Shown here in pieces: positions 1-5,740 of a DNA stretch of 7,029 bases. How positions within the stretch are numbered: position 1 is the first letter of the stretch; each line of letters begins with the position of its first letter. The notes beneath the pieces were generated by a model. The model did no database searches, had not been told where the DNA came from, and saw only the letters and a program-made list of their open reading frames with translations. This DNA is from Sulfurimonas sp. (lineage in GTDB: Bacteria > Campylobacterota > Campylobacteria > Campylobacterales > Sulfurimonadaceae). The stretch covers positions 1 through 7,029 of the forward strand of contig JAUSKV010000185.1 of the NCBI GenBank assembly GCA_030646745.1, read 5' to 3'. The position numbers were made by a program, and so were the translations under genes.

Positions 1-1
1 T

Positions 2-1381
2 TTTGGAAAATCTATGCGATGGGGAAATTTGCAAGAGAGCTTTATTCGACCTATTCGCTGGGTAAATGTGCTTTTGGATGATGAACTCGTTGTAATGGAA
101 CTCTTTGGCAAAAAATCATCTAAAGAGACCTTTGTACATCGCATAAGCAACTTTGATGCTGTTAATATCAATGGTTCAAAAGAGTATTTTGAAGTTTTGA
201 AAGAAGGCGGAGTGACACTTTTTTCTGAAGAGAGAATGGTGAAGATTTTAAATGATTTTAAGGCTTTAGAAGTTAAACATGGAGTAAGTGTTGAAATTGA
301 TGACGATTTACTTGATGAAGTTGTAGCAATCACAGAGCATCCAACAGCGCTTTTAGGCTCGTTTGATGAGGCATTTTTAAGACTTCCTCCTGAAGTAATA
401 ATCACCTCTATGAAAGAGCATCAAAGATACTTTCCGGTTTTTAAAGATGGCAAACTTATCAATAAATTCGTAGTTGTCTCCAACGCTTTGACGAATGATT
501 TTTCTAAGGTAATAGAGGGAAATGAGAGAGTTTTACGACCTCGTCTCTCAGATGGACTTTTCTTTTATGACAACGACCTCAAAAAAGGGTTAAGCACCGC
601 AGGACTTGAAAAAGTTGTATTCATGAAAGGGCTTGGAACTGTTGCAGACAAGATAGAGCGAGAGAAAAAAATTGCAAACACTCTTTTTGATATCTACATG
701 CCAAAAGATTCAGACAAAGAGACGCTAAATCGTGCTATCAGTCTTGCAAAAGCGGACTTAATGAGTGAGATGGTGTATGAGTTTACAGAGCTTCAGGGGC
801 TTATGGGTTCCTATTATGCAAAAGCTCTTGGCGAGAGCGATGCTGTGGCATGTGCAATCAAAGAACAATATCTTCCGGACGGAGAGGAGAGTGCTTTGCC
901 ATCAACTGTGATGAGTGCAATTGTTGCCATGAGCATAAAACTTGATACGCTTTTAGGACTCTTTAGTATAGAACAAATTCCGACAGGTTCCCGTGACCCA
1001 TTTGCCCTTCGCCGTGCTGTGAACGGGCTTATCAGAATCACAAAAGAGCATAGTTTGGAATTTGACATAGTTCAGATACTGGGCATGTTAAGCAGAGAAT
1101 ACACAAAATTTGACATGTCAAAACTTGAGGCTTTCTTTTTAGAAAGAGTAAAACAGTACCATAAAGTAAATCCATCTATTATAGAAGCAGTTTTGGCGAC
1201 AGGAGAGAGAGAACTTCTAAAAATTGGCAAAAAGATAGAGGCTCTTGAAATTATGGTAAATTCCGAGGGTTTTAGTGAATCATTTTCAACCTTTAAAAGA
1301 GTTGCAAATATTACAAAAGATATAGATTTATCCCTTGATATGCATATAAAGAGTGAGATGTTTCAAGAAAAAGCGGAATAG
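2..1381 (+). CDS. glyS: Glycyl-tRNA synthetase beta subunit, 5'-truncated by the window edge and ended by an internal TAG
   Basis: This is the beta subunit of the heterotetrameric bacterial glycyl-tRNA synthetase. It binds tRNA-Gly and works with GlyQ, which holds the aminoacylation site, in the cytoplasm. The frame is open at the left edge and reads F-G-K-S before the first Met, matching the family motif around KxMRWG, so ATG at 14 is internal; by comparison with the 689-residue E. coli protein about 140 N-terminal residues lie outside. Numbering from that Met, family motifs are MKEHQRYFP (133-141), NERVLRPRLSD (170-180), EFTELQGLMGSYYA (256-269), EQYLP (284-288) and TGSRDPFALRR (324-334). 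The frame stops at TAG (1379-1381), just before the conserved C-terminal helical tRNA-binding region, which continues in the same frame downstream. Every other gene here ends in TAA. The identity is certain; whether this product is the natural one is not. Confidence 0.95.
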   Translation, partial: FGKSMRWGNLQESFIRPIRWVNVLLDDELVVMELFGKKSSKETFVHRISNFDAVNINGSKEYFEVLKEGGVTLFSEERMVKILNDFKALEVKHGVSVEIDDDLLDEVVAITEHPTALLGSFDEAFLRLPPEVIITSMKEHQRYFPVFKDGKLINKFVVVSNALTNDFSKVIEGNERVLRPRLSDGLFFYDNDLKKGLSTAGLEKVVFMKGLGTVADKIEREKKIANTLFDIYMPKDSDKETLNRAISLAKADLMSEMVYEFTELQGLMGSYYAKALGESDAVACAIKEQYLPDGEESALPSTVMSAIVAMSIKLDTLLGLFSIEQIPTGSRDPFALRRAVNGLIRITKEHSLEFDIVQILGMLSREYTKFDMSKLEAFFLERVKQYHKVNPSIIEAVLATGERELLKIGKKIEALEIMVNSEGFSESFSTFKRVANITKDIDLSLDMHIKSEMFQEKAE

Positions 1382-1603
1382 GTTTTATATGCCAGATACA
1401 AATTGGTATCGGCGCATGAATACAGCTCTTACGAAGAGGAACTTGACGCACTTTTGGGCTTAAAACCTGAGCTTGATAAATTTTTTGAAGATGTTATGGT
1501 AAACGCTGAAGATGAGGCTATTAAAGTTAACAGAAAATCTTTAGTTGCTTCAATATATAAAAGTATCTATAAAATAGCGGATATTAAAGAGATAACGGTT
1601 TAA
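1382..1603 (+). pseudogene. glyS: C-terminal segment of GlyS, in frame after the internal TAG
   Basis: These 73 codons continue the glyS frame without any shift and encode the family's C-terminal helical segment: LDALLGLKPELDKFFEDVMV, then an AEDEAIKVNR stretch and a final IADIKEI, matching the E. coli end (FHDYFEKVMVMVDD ... NRLTMLARLRELFLRVADIS). The gene therefore once ran to TAA at 1601-1603. A TTG at 1403 could in principle restart translation, but I see no convincing Shine-Dalgarno before it, and a start there would lose the first seven codons of the segment. The ATG at 1389 is in another frame and soon stops. The segment may be silent (nonsense mutation), made by readthrough or restart, or joined to the main part if the TAG is a sequence error. 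A single change from AAG, GAG or CAG to TAG would explain it. Confidence 0.85.
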
Positions 1604-1660
1604 AAAATTTTGAAGTAAACCGGCTCTTAATCTATAAACACTTTTTTAGATACAAGAGCC
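1596..1660. terminator. Two adjacent inverted repeats between convergent genes, possible terminator region
   Basis: Two hairpin-forming repeats meet where glyS and the minus-strand gene converge. The first has perfect 7-base arms CGGTTTA (1596-1602) and TAAACCG (1616-1622) around an AAAAATTTT loop. The second has arms GGCTCTT (1622-1628) and AAGAGCC (1654-1660), with an inner ATCTA/TAGAT pair (1630-1634 and 1647-1651), and overlaps the last codons of the minus gene. Neither is directly followed by a classical long T run on the plus strand. On the minus strand an AATTTTTTAA run follows about 14 bases after the second hairpin. Termination in either direction is plausible but unproven. Confidence 0.4.
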
Positions 1661-2865
1661 TTAGCTAACGAGTATTTTATAGAGAGGTATGATTTTTCAT
1701 TTTGGTCCAAAACTTTCTTTTCTCTTTGAAACTGCCTAGTTTTTGTGTCTAGTTCATTTTTTAGATTGTTATATCTTGTAATTATATTTATTTTAACACT
1801 TTTGGCTGTCAATATATTTTTCTCTTCTCTTCTTGCCTGCATCTCCTCTTTTGTTGTGCGTATCTCTTCTTGTAACAGAGCTTTTTTTTCTTCATCTTTT
1901 GTCAAGTACATTAAATCTGTGCACTTGTTTATTGTTCGTATATCTTTTGCCAGTTCTTCTGTAACTCTTTCCCTCTCTTTTATCAATAAGTTTTGATACT
2001 CTGCAGGTGGCATATTCTGAATATACATGGACTGGGTTTCTTTATTTATTTCACTTATCTCTTTTCTCAATCCATCTAAAGTTGCTTTTGTTTTCATATA
2101 GATTTTAACTATTGATAACATAGAGACGACATTCCATTTTAATCCACCGTCTGTTTCTAACTCAGGAACTTTATATTTTCTTCCGTCAAGTACAATAACG
2201 CCTAAAGAGTAGTATCTTAAAAAGTTTATCATATACTCATTTGAAGCAGCAATTTCTGATAATATAAGATTTGATATATGCCCAAAAACTTCTTTAAAAT
2301 GCATTCTAAATATATAACCGGAAAAGCCCTTAAAAAAATCTTCATTATGGTCAAATGAAGTTGTTAGTTGTTCTAATAAAATTGATTGTATATATGAAAA
2401 TACATTTTTTTCATAATGATAGTTATCAATTTTATTGTCCAGTAAATATATACCGACAAAGGTCTTTGCTACAATATAAAAAAAATCTTTATTTTCCTGT
2501 TTTGAAAAGTAATCATCATAAAATGTTTGAAGTTCCTCTTCATCAATACCGCCGTATCGATTTGCTATAGTCTCTTTCTCATGTTCAGCTACAACACGTC
2601 TCTTTTTATCATCGAGCATTTTTATGAAAATTTGTTCATCTTTTATAATTACAATATCATTATCTTTTAATTCAAAAAAGCTATAAACTGCAAATCTGAC
2701 CAACTCTTTTCTGTTAATCTCTTCATTATCAATGCTGTTTACAAAGTTATATATTTCATCTTTCAACTCTTTGGGTATTGATATCTGGTTCTGGCTACCT
2801 TTGTAGTCATACTCTACCCTATCTTCATGGTCTGAAAATATTTTAAGAATTGCCGGTAAATTCAC
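1627..2865 (-). CDS. Unrecognised cytoplasmic protein with C-terminal coiled coil (3' part of an interrupted frame)
   Basis: I do not recognise a family. The 412 codons counted from GTG (2863-2865) have no signal peptide and no membrane segment. Roughly residues 1-255 look globular and mixed alpha/beta; residues about 258-392 are rich in Glu, Lys and Arg with heptad-like spacing and should form coiled coil; the end is ALVSKKVFID. The start is doubtful: no ATG occurs until codon 83 and nothing resembling a Shine-Dalgarno precedes the GTG. The same frame stays open a further 28 codons upstream, encoding a credible beta-rich stretch (YILFKIKDKQIRIKVLPYKI), until TAA at 2950-2952. Directly before that stop, in the same frame, is a 61-codon ORF with a good ribosome binding site. 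I read both as one gene of about 500 residues cut by a stop, with its 5' leader carrying the riboswitch-like element. Separate, translationally coupled genes remain possible. Confidence 0.75.
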   Translation of the reverse strand: MNLPAILKIFSDHEDRVEYDYKGSQNQISIPKELKDEIYNFVNSIDNEEINRKELVRFAVYSFFELKDNDIVIIKDEQIFIKMLDDKKRRVVAEHEKETIANRYGGIDEEELQTFYDDYFSKQENKDFFYIVAKTFVGIYLLDNKIDNYHYEKNVFSYIQSILLEQLTTSFDHNEDFFKGFSGYIFRMHFKEVFGHISNLILSEIAASNEYMINFLRYYSLGVIVLDGRKYKVPELETDGGLKWNVVSMLSIVKIYMKTKATLDGLRKEISEINKETQSMYIQNMPPAEYQNLLIKERERVTEELAKDIRTINKCTDLMYLTKDEEKKALLQEEIRTTKEEMQARREEKNILTAKSVKINIITRYNNLKNELDTKTRQFQREKKVLDQNEKSYLSIKYSLAKALVSKKVFID

Positions 2866-2949
2866 ACTATCTTTTGGTTCTATTTTGTATGGAAGAACTT
2901 TTATCCGTATCTGTTTATCTTTTATTTTAAACAGTATATAACCAACAGT

Positions 2950-3135
2950 TTAAAAATACTCTTTAAAGGCTTGTTTAATTATTAGAAGATTTTCATTGTT
3001 TAAGAGAAAATCTTCTCCTAACTGTTCACTTATATATGTGAAAAATTTATCGTTATCCTCTTCACTCCACTTAAAATCAATATGCGGATTGTTTAAATGT
3101 GTTTTTAAATAAAATCTTAATTCTGAAGTATTCAT
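2950..3135 (-). CDS. Unrecognised 61-residue ORF, probably the N-terminal part of the downstream interrupted gene
   Basis: This ORF starts at ATG (3133-3135) with AGGAAG three bases upstream, the best translation start of the minus-strand unit. The product begins MNTSELRFYLKTHLNNPHID, is soluble, acidic and probably helical, and ends KQAFKEYF. It ends at TAA (2950-2952) and the next 28 codons plus the 412-codon ORF are in exactly the same frame. The stop lies after a run of five T, but removing or adding one T does not join the two ORFs (the new frames stop within about 15 codons), so a base substitution fits better than an indel. Alternatively this is a genuine small protein or leader ORF whose translation feeds the next gene. 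Its expression should depend on the structured leader upstream. No family was recognised. Confidence 0.6.
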   Translation of the reverse strand: MNTSELRFYLKTHLNNPHIDFKWSEEDNDKFFTYISEQLGEDFLLNNENLLIIKQAFKEYF

Positions 3136-3136
3136 A

Positions 3137-3144
3137 ATCTTCCT
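3137..3144 (-). promoter_or_regulatory. Shine-Dalgarno sequence, possibly sequestered
   Basis: AGGAAGAT on the minus strand lies just before the ATG at 3133-3135. It can pair over 8 positions (one G-U) with ATCTTCTT at 3176-3183 on the same RNA. That second strand is also complementary to the 3' half of the upstream aptamer-like fold, which makes this site the likely control point. Confidence 0.6.
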
Positions 3145-3220
3145 AAATATTGTTATAGTTTATTTGATGCATAAGAAGAAGATAGAAGGTGGATTATAAA
3201 CTATAAAAAAATAGTTAAAT
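3145..3220 (-). promoter_or_regulatory. Candidate riboswitch expression platform
   Basis: On the minus strand, the leader between the aptamer and the ribosome binding site contains AATCCACC (3188-3195) and ATCTTCTT (3176-3183). These can pair with GGTCGGATT (3224-3232, one bulged C) and AAGAAGAT (3233-3240), both inside the aptamer's 3' half. This makes a long alternative stem that would destroy the aptamer. A small AACTAT/ATAGTT hairpin (3199-3216) sits inside it. There is no GC-rich terminator with a T run, so control would be at translation start. Inference: with the aptamer folded, ATCTTCTT is free to cover the Shine-Dalgarno (off); with the alternative stem, the site is free (on). Confidence 0.5.
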
Positions 3221-3299
3221 CGCAATCCGACCATCTTCTTAAAAAGATTCGTGACTTTCCGTCCTTATCTCACAATAAGTTTGGCTTTGAAATATTGCA
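3221..3299 (-). promoter_or_regulatory. Candidate cyclic-di-GMP-I (GEMM-I type) riboswitch aptamer
   Basis: Read on the minus strand, the order of elements matches the GEMM-I class: a CAAAGCCAAAC strand, a hairpin of six pairs (CTTATT/GATAAG, one G-U) closed by a GTGA (GNRA) tetraloop, then GGACGGAAAGTCACGA. This resembles the class signature GGACGCAAAGCC. A second hairpin follows (ATCTT/AAGAT, with CGA/TCG below), then GATGGTCGGATTGC, resembling the class's GGTAGCCGGGTTACC end. TGCAAT (3294-3299) and ATTGCG (3221-3226) can close the element. Departures from the class are a shorter joining strand before CAAAC, with C where the ligand-contacting G is usual, and G for C in GACGC. The -10 site places the transcript start near 3295, so the outer helix could be only partly transcribed. 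Class assignment is by motif recall only; the ligand (c-di-GMP, or a relative) is unproven. Confidence 0.6.
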
Positions 3300-3301
3300 G
3301 A

Positions 3302-3307
3302 ATTATA
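3302..3307 (-). promoter_or_regulatory. Candidate -10 box for the riboswitch-led transcript
   Basis: A perfect TATAAT on the minus strand puts transcription start at about 3295-3296, right at the 5' edge of the aptamer, as expected for a riboswitch leader of about 160 bases. No clear -35 is seen; upstream is AT-rich, as common in Campylobacterota sigma-70 promoters. A perfect 10-base palindrome AGATATATCT lies at 3341-3350, about 45-55 bases before the start. Confidence 0.55.
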
Positions 3308-3498
3308 TACTAATATCCTATAAAAAAATTTAATAATTTAAGATATATCTTCATAAGAAAATTGTGATTTTGTATGTCAGAGTTGCTTAACATGTGAAAA
3401 TTAGTAGAGATAAAAAAGTGCATAAAATCAACAGCACCGAGTAAAAATACAGTTTCTATTTTATTTATAAATAATTTTTATAGCTTATTTGAGTATCA

Positions 3499-3524
3499 TA
3501 TAACATATTATTATTTAATAGGAG
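3499..3524 (+). promoter_or_regulatory. Weak -10 candidate and strong ribosome binding site of the propeller gene
   Basis: AGGAG at 3520-3524 lies six bases before the ATG at 3531 and fixes that start. TATAAC at 3499-3504, after a T-rich stretch, is a possible -10; this part is weak, since the whole region is AT-rich and other hexamers would serve. The rest of the 3308-3498 interval shows no gene or convincing RNA element on the plus strand. Confidence 0.4.
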
Positions 3525-3530
3525 TTATAA

Positions 3531-4910
3531 ATGAAATCTGCTTTGCTAATATCTATTTTAACATCTGCACTCTTGGCAGGGTCATTTGAAACAAATAAGG
3601 GGGCTTTTTTGGAGATTTATTCTGATGATAATCTTCAATCAAATATCGTTGCTACCGTCGCAATAGACAAGGGTGAACTAGAGACACTCAACTGCTTCAA
3701 CACAAGAAATGATACAGAGTGGTGCAAGATAACATATGAGTACAATGGACTTAAAATAAGCGGTTTTTCTGATAAAAAATCACTGGAGAGTGTTGCTTCG
3801 CGTATGAATTCTAAGGCGACTTTTGAGCAGAGTTACGGTGGGCGATATGATGATGAAGGAAATTCTCTTTTACAACTAAAAGATGGATTTCTTATTGTTG
3901 GGAGCACTCAGAGTTTTGGTGAGGGTCAAAGTGATGCGTACATTGTCAAAGTAGATAATTTTGGCAATAAGCTATGGTCTGCTGCATATGGCGGCGGACG
4001 TAATGATGTAGCTAACGCAGTTGTAGCAGTAAACGATGGTTTTATGATAGCGGGCACAACCGGCAGTTTCGGTAGCCGTGTTCAAAGTTTATATCTTGCC
4101 AGAATTTTTAATAATGGCTCGATCGCATGGCAAAATGGCTATTTTTCAGACGGAGATGACTACTACAGCGGCGAAGATATGGTAAAAATGAACGATGATA
4201 ATGTGATGGTTGTAGGTGCGGAAGACCATGTGCAGTTTTTTAATTCGGAAATGAATTTTTATGTGAATGCCATAGATACAAAAGGTCAAAGAAACGGTAT
4301 TAAACGCTATGGCGGAGATAAAATTGAGAATGCAAACTCAGTCATAAAAGTCAATGACGGTTATTTAATTGCCGGAGAAACAAAAACATGGGGACATGGC
4401 GGAAAAGATGCTTATGTTGTAAAAATTGACAATGACGGAAAGCAAATCTGGCACAATGCGTACGGCTATCGATACGATGAAGTTACAAATCAGATAATTG
4501 CTACAGAAGACGGCGGATATATCATGGTCGGAACAACAAATAGCGACAACACTAATCAAAAAGATATTTTCGTAGTTAAAATTAAAAATGATAGCACACT
4601 AGAATGGCAGTACCACTACGGAACAAAAGAACATGATGAGGGCTTTGGAATAGTTGAAGTTAAGGATGGCTATGTGATAGCCGGATATACAAAAGATACT
4701 CCTACTTATCACAGCGATGCGTACTTGTTAAAAATTAACAAAGCAGGAAATACACTCTGGAGCAGAAAATATGGAGGGGAAAGAGATGATGCTGCAAATG
4801 CTATAATTAAAGTAGATGGCGGTTTTGTAATCACAGGATATACAACTTCGAGTAAAACTTACAGTAAAGACCTTTACTTACTTAAAGTGGATGAAAACGG
4901 TAACATTTAA
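3531..4910 (+). CDS. Secreted SH3b-like plus seven-bladed beta-propeller protein
   Basis: The protein has a Sec-type signal peptide (Lys at 2, hydrophobic residues 4-16, likely cut near LLAG-S; no lipobox Cys), so it acts in the periplasm or outside. Residues about 20-90 resemble a bacterial SH3 domain (SH3b), including WCKITYEYNG and two Cys (55 and 65) that could form a disulfide. From about residue 97 come seven repeats of about 51 residues, with YGG or its equivalent near 102, 153, 204, 260, 311, 363 and 414. The pattern is YGG..D.AN..V.V.DG..IAG.T......DAY.VK.D..GN.LW, typical of secreted propeller proteins. Repeat 3 is the most diverged. The last repeat stops at ENGNI without the final W strand, whereas the first is preceded by TFEQS at the matching place; so the ends probably close the ring together. 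Ligand and partner are unknown. The stop overlaps the convergent gene's stop by four bases. Confidence 0.88.
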   Translation: MKSALLISILTSALLAGSFETNKGAFLEIYSDDNLQSNIVATVAIDKGELETLNCFNTRNDTEWCKITYEYNGLKISGFSDKKSLESVASRMNSKATFEQSYGGRYDDEGNSLLQLKDGFLIVGSTQSFGEGQSDAYIVKVDNFGNKLWSAAYGGGRNDVANAVVAVNDGFMIAGTTGSFGSRVQSLYLARIFNNGSIAWQNGYFSDGDDYYSGEDMVKMNDDNVMVVGAEDHVQFFNSEMNFYVNAIDTKGQRNGIKRYGGDKIENANSVIKVNDGYLIAGETKTWGHGGKDAYVVKIDNDGKQIWHNAYGYRYDEVTNQIIATEDGGYIMVGTTNSDNTNQKDIFVVKIKNDSTLEWQYHYGTKEHDEGFGIVEVKDGYVIAGYTKDTPTYHSDAYLLKINKAGNTLWSRKYGGERDDAANAIIKVDGGFVITGYTTSSKTYSKDLYLLKVDENGNI

Positions 4911-5140
4911 CTTTTTTCGTTAATCATTTCTATGTATAACGCTTCTACTTTAGCTCTGGCCCAAGGTGTCTTTCTGAGAAATTTTAGGCAGGAGGTTATG
5001 GTAGAGTTATGCAAAAAGCATCTTATTTCTATCTTCTTACCCAACTCTTTAAAACCGTAATGCTCAACTAAACTCTCTAAAATATCTTGCAACTTCACAC
5101 CGTGAAACGGATTGTTACTATTTTTTATCTCTTCACTCAT
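4907..5140 (-). CDS. VF530/DUF2132 family small protein
   Basis: The 77-residue product carries the full family signature: NPFHGVKLQDIL near the start, HYGFKELGKKIEIRCF in the middle and LKFLRKTPWARAKVEALY near the end. The family is named after a Vibrio fischeri protein of known fold and is often annotated as DNA-binding; its cellular role is not established. It is expected to be cytoplasmic. I chose ATG at 5138-5140 because AAGGAAG (5147-5153) lies six bases upstream and family members start just before the NPxHG motif; an in-frame ATG at 5174-5176 would add 12 residues (MDKILEIKRKII) and has no such site. It converges on the propeller gene with a shared TTAA stop (4907-4910). Confidence 0.92.
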   Translation of the reverse strand: MSEEIKNSNNPFHGVKLQDILESLVEHYGFKELGKKIEIRCFLHNSTITSCLKFLRKTPWARAKVEALYIEMINEKS

Positions 5141-5146
5141 AATTAT

Positions 5147-5153
5147 CTTCCTT
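5147..5153 (-). promoter_or_regulatory. Ribosome binding site that decides the VF530 start
   Basis: AAGGAAG on the minus strand, six bases before ATG 5138-5140, favours the shorter 77-residue product over the longer frame starting at 5176. Confidence 0.7.
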
Positions 5154-5213
5154 TTTATCTCTAAAATTTTATCCAAATCTTCATATTATTTTAGTTTATT
5201 TGTTACAATTGAC

Positions 5214-5219
5214 TATAAT
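5214..5219 (+). promoter_or_regulatory. Candidate -10 box for the small membrane protein gene
   Basis: A perfect TATAAT on the plus strand follows a T-rich stretch (5181-5210). It would start a transcript near 5226 with a leader of about 125 AT-rich bases in which I see no structured RNA. No clear -35 is present. Confidence 0.4.
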
Positions 5220-5350
5220 TCGAAATAAGATGAGATTAATATATAAGTAAAAAATACTTTGTAATATTTTTTATTATTTATTTTAATTCATATTTAAACA
5301 TCTATTGTTTACTATTCCTATCTTGTTAATGATTGAAATAAAGGCTTTAA

Positions 5351-5740
5351 ATGAGCGAAGTTGCTTTAACCTATGTGATACTATTTGTCTTGTTTGAAGT
5401 ATATGAAGCGAGTTGGCAAAAAGCAAGCAGTGTTATCGGCATGCTTGCTCGTATGTATAAACACTATTCTAAAAGTATTTTTATATTTTTACTTATGCAT
5501 CCAACATTTTACTTTAGTATCTGGCTTGTGATGCGTAGTGATTATAATATCTATGCAATGATTTTACTTTTTGTAAAAACAGTAGATTTGGCAACTAAAA
5601 TAATTTTAATTGAGCAGGTCTTTATAAAAAAAGAGCTAACAGAAGAAGTTTCTTTAATTCTTTTGTCGCCTATTAACGATTTGCTACCATATATCGGACT
5701 TCTTCTCTACCTGCCGCTTGTTGTACTAGCTATTATTTAA
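5351..5740 (+). CDS. Small integral membrane protein of unknown function
   Basis: The 129-residue product is very hydrophobic, with about four membrane helices: residues 4-18, 42-61, 66-87 and 109-129. Short charged loops lie between them (for example QVFIKKELTEE, 89-99). The last helix runs to the C-terminus. No catalytic motif or known family was recognised; it is likely an inner-membrane protein. The start at ATG 5351 has a modest AAGG at 5341-5344, six bases upstream, and no better alternative. It is convergent with the coiled-coil gene and shares TTAA (5737-5740) as stop codon. A functional link with that other membrane protein is possible but nothing in the sequence shows it. Confidence 0.8.
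   Translation: MSEVALTYVILFVLFEVYEASWQKASSVIGMLARMYKHYSKSIFIFLLMHPTFYFSIWLVMRSDYNIYAMILLFVKTVDLATKIILIEQVFIKKELTEEVSLILLSPINDLLPYIGLLLYLPLVVLAII

Noticed and set aside
814..1068. 84-codon open frame antisense to glyS
   Set aside because: Lies wholly opposite a strongly conserved part of glyS and has no recognisable protein features.
1379..1381. Genetic code with UAG reassigned, or a pyrrolysine/selenocysteine site
   Set aside because: Only one TAG is involved, GlyS is not known to use such residues, the second interruption is a TAA, and the sequence suggests a lineage with the standard bacterial code.
1745..1996. 83-codon open frame on the plus strand
   Set aside because: Low-complexity Ser/Phe/Leu-rich translation opposite the coiled-coil region of the minus-strand gene; a complementary-strand shadow.
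2355..2570. 71-codon open frame on the plus strand
   Set aside because: Opposite the globular part of the minus-strand gene, with no ribosome binding site or protein character.
2948..2954. Frameshift in the T run as cause of the split minus-strand gene
   Set aside because: The two ORFs are already in the same frame; adding or removing a T leads to new stops within about 15 codons, so an indel does not repair the gene.
3412..3437. Terminator-like GTGC/GCAC hairpin followed by six T on the minus strand
   Set aside because: Only four pairs with a 12-base loop, and no minus-strand gene or clear promoter lies upstream of it; it might insulate the riboswitch promoter but support is too thin.
4365..4559. 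64-codon open frame on the minus strand
   Set aside because: Antisense to conserved propeller repeats 4-5; a shadow of their codon pattern.
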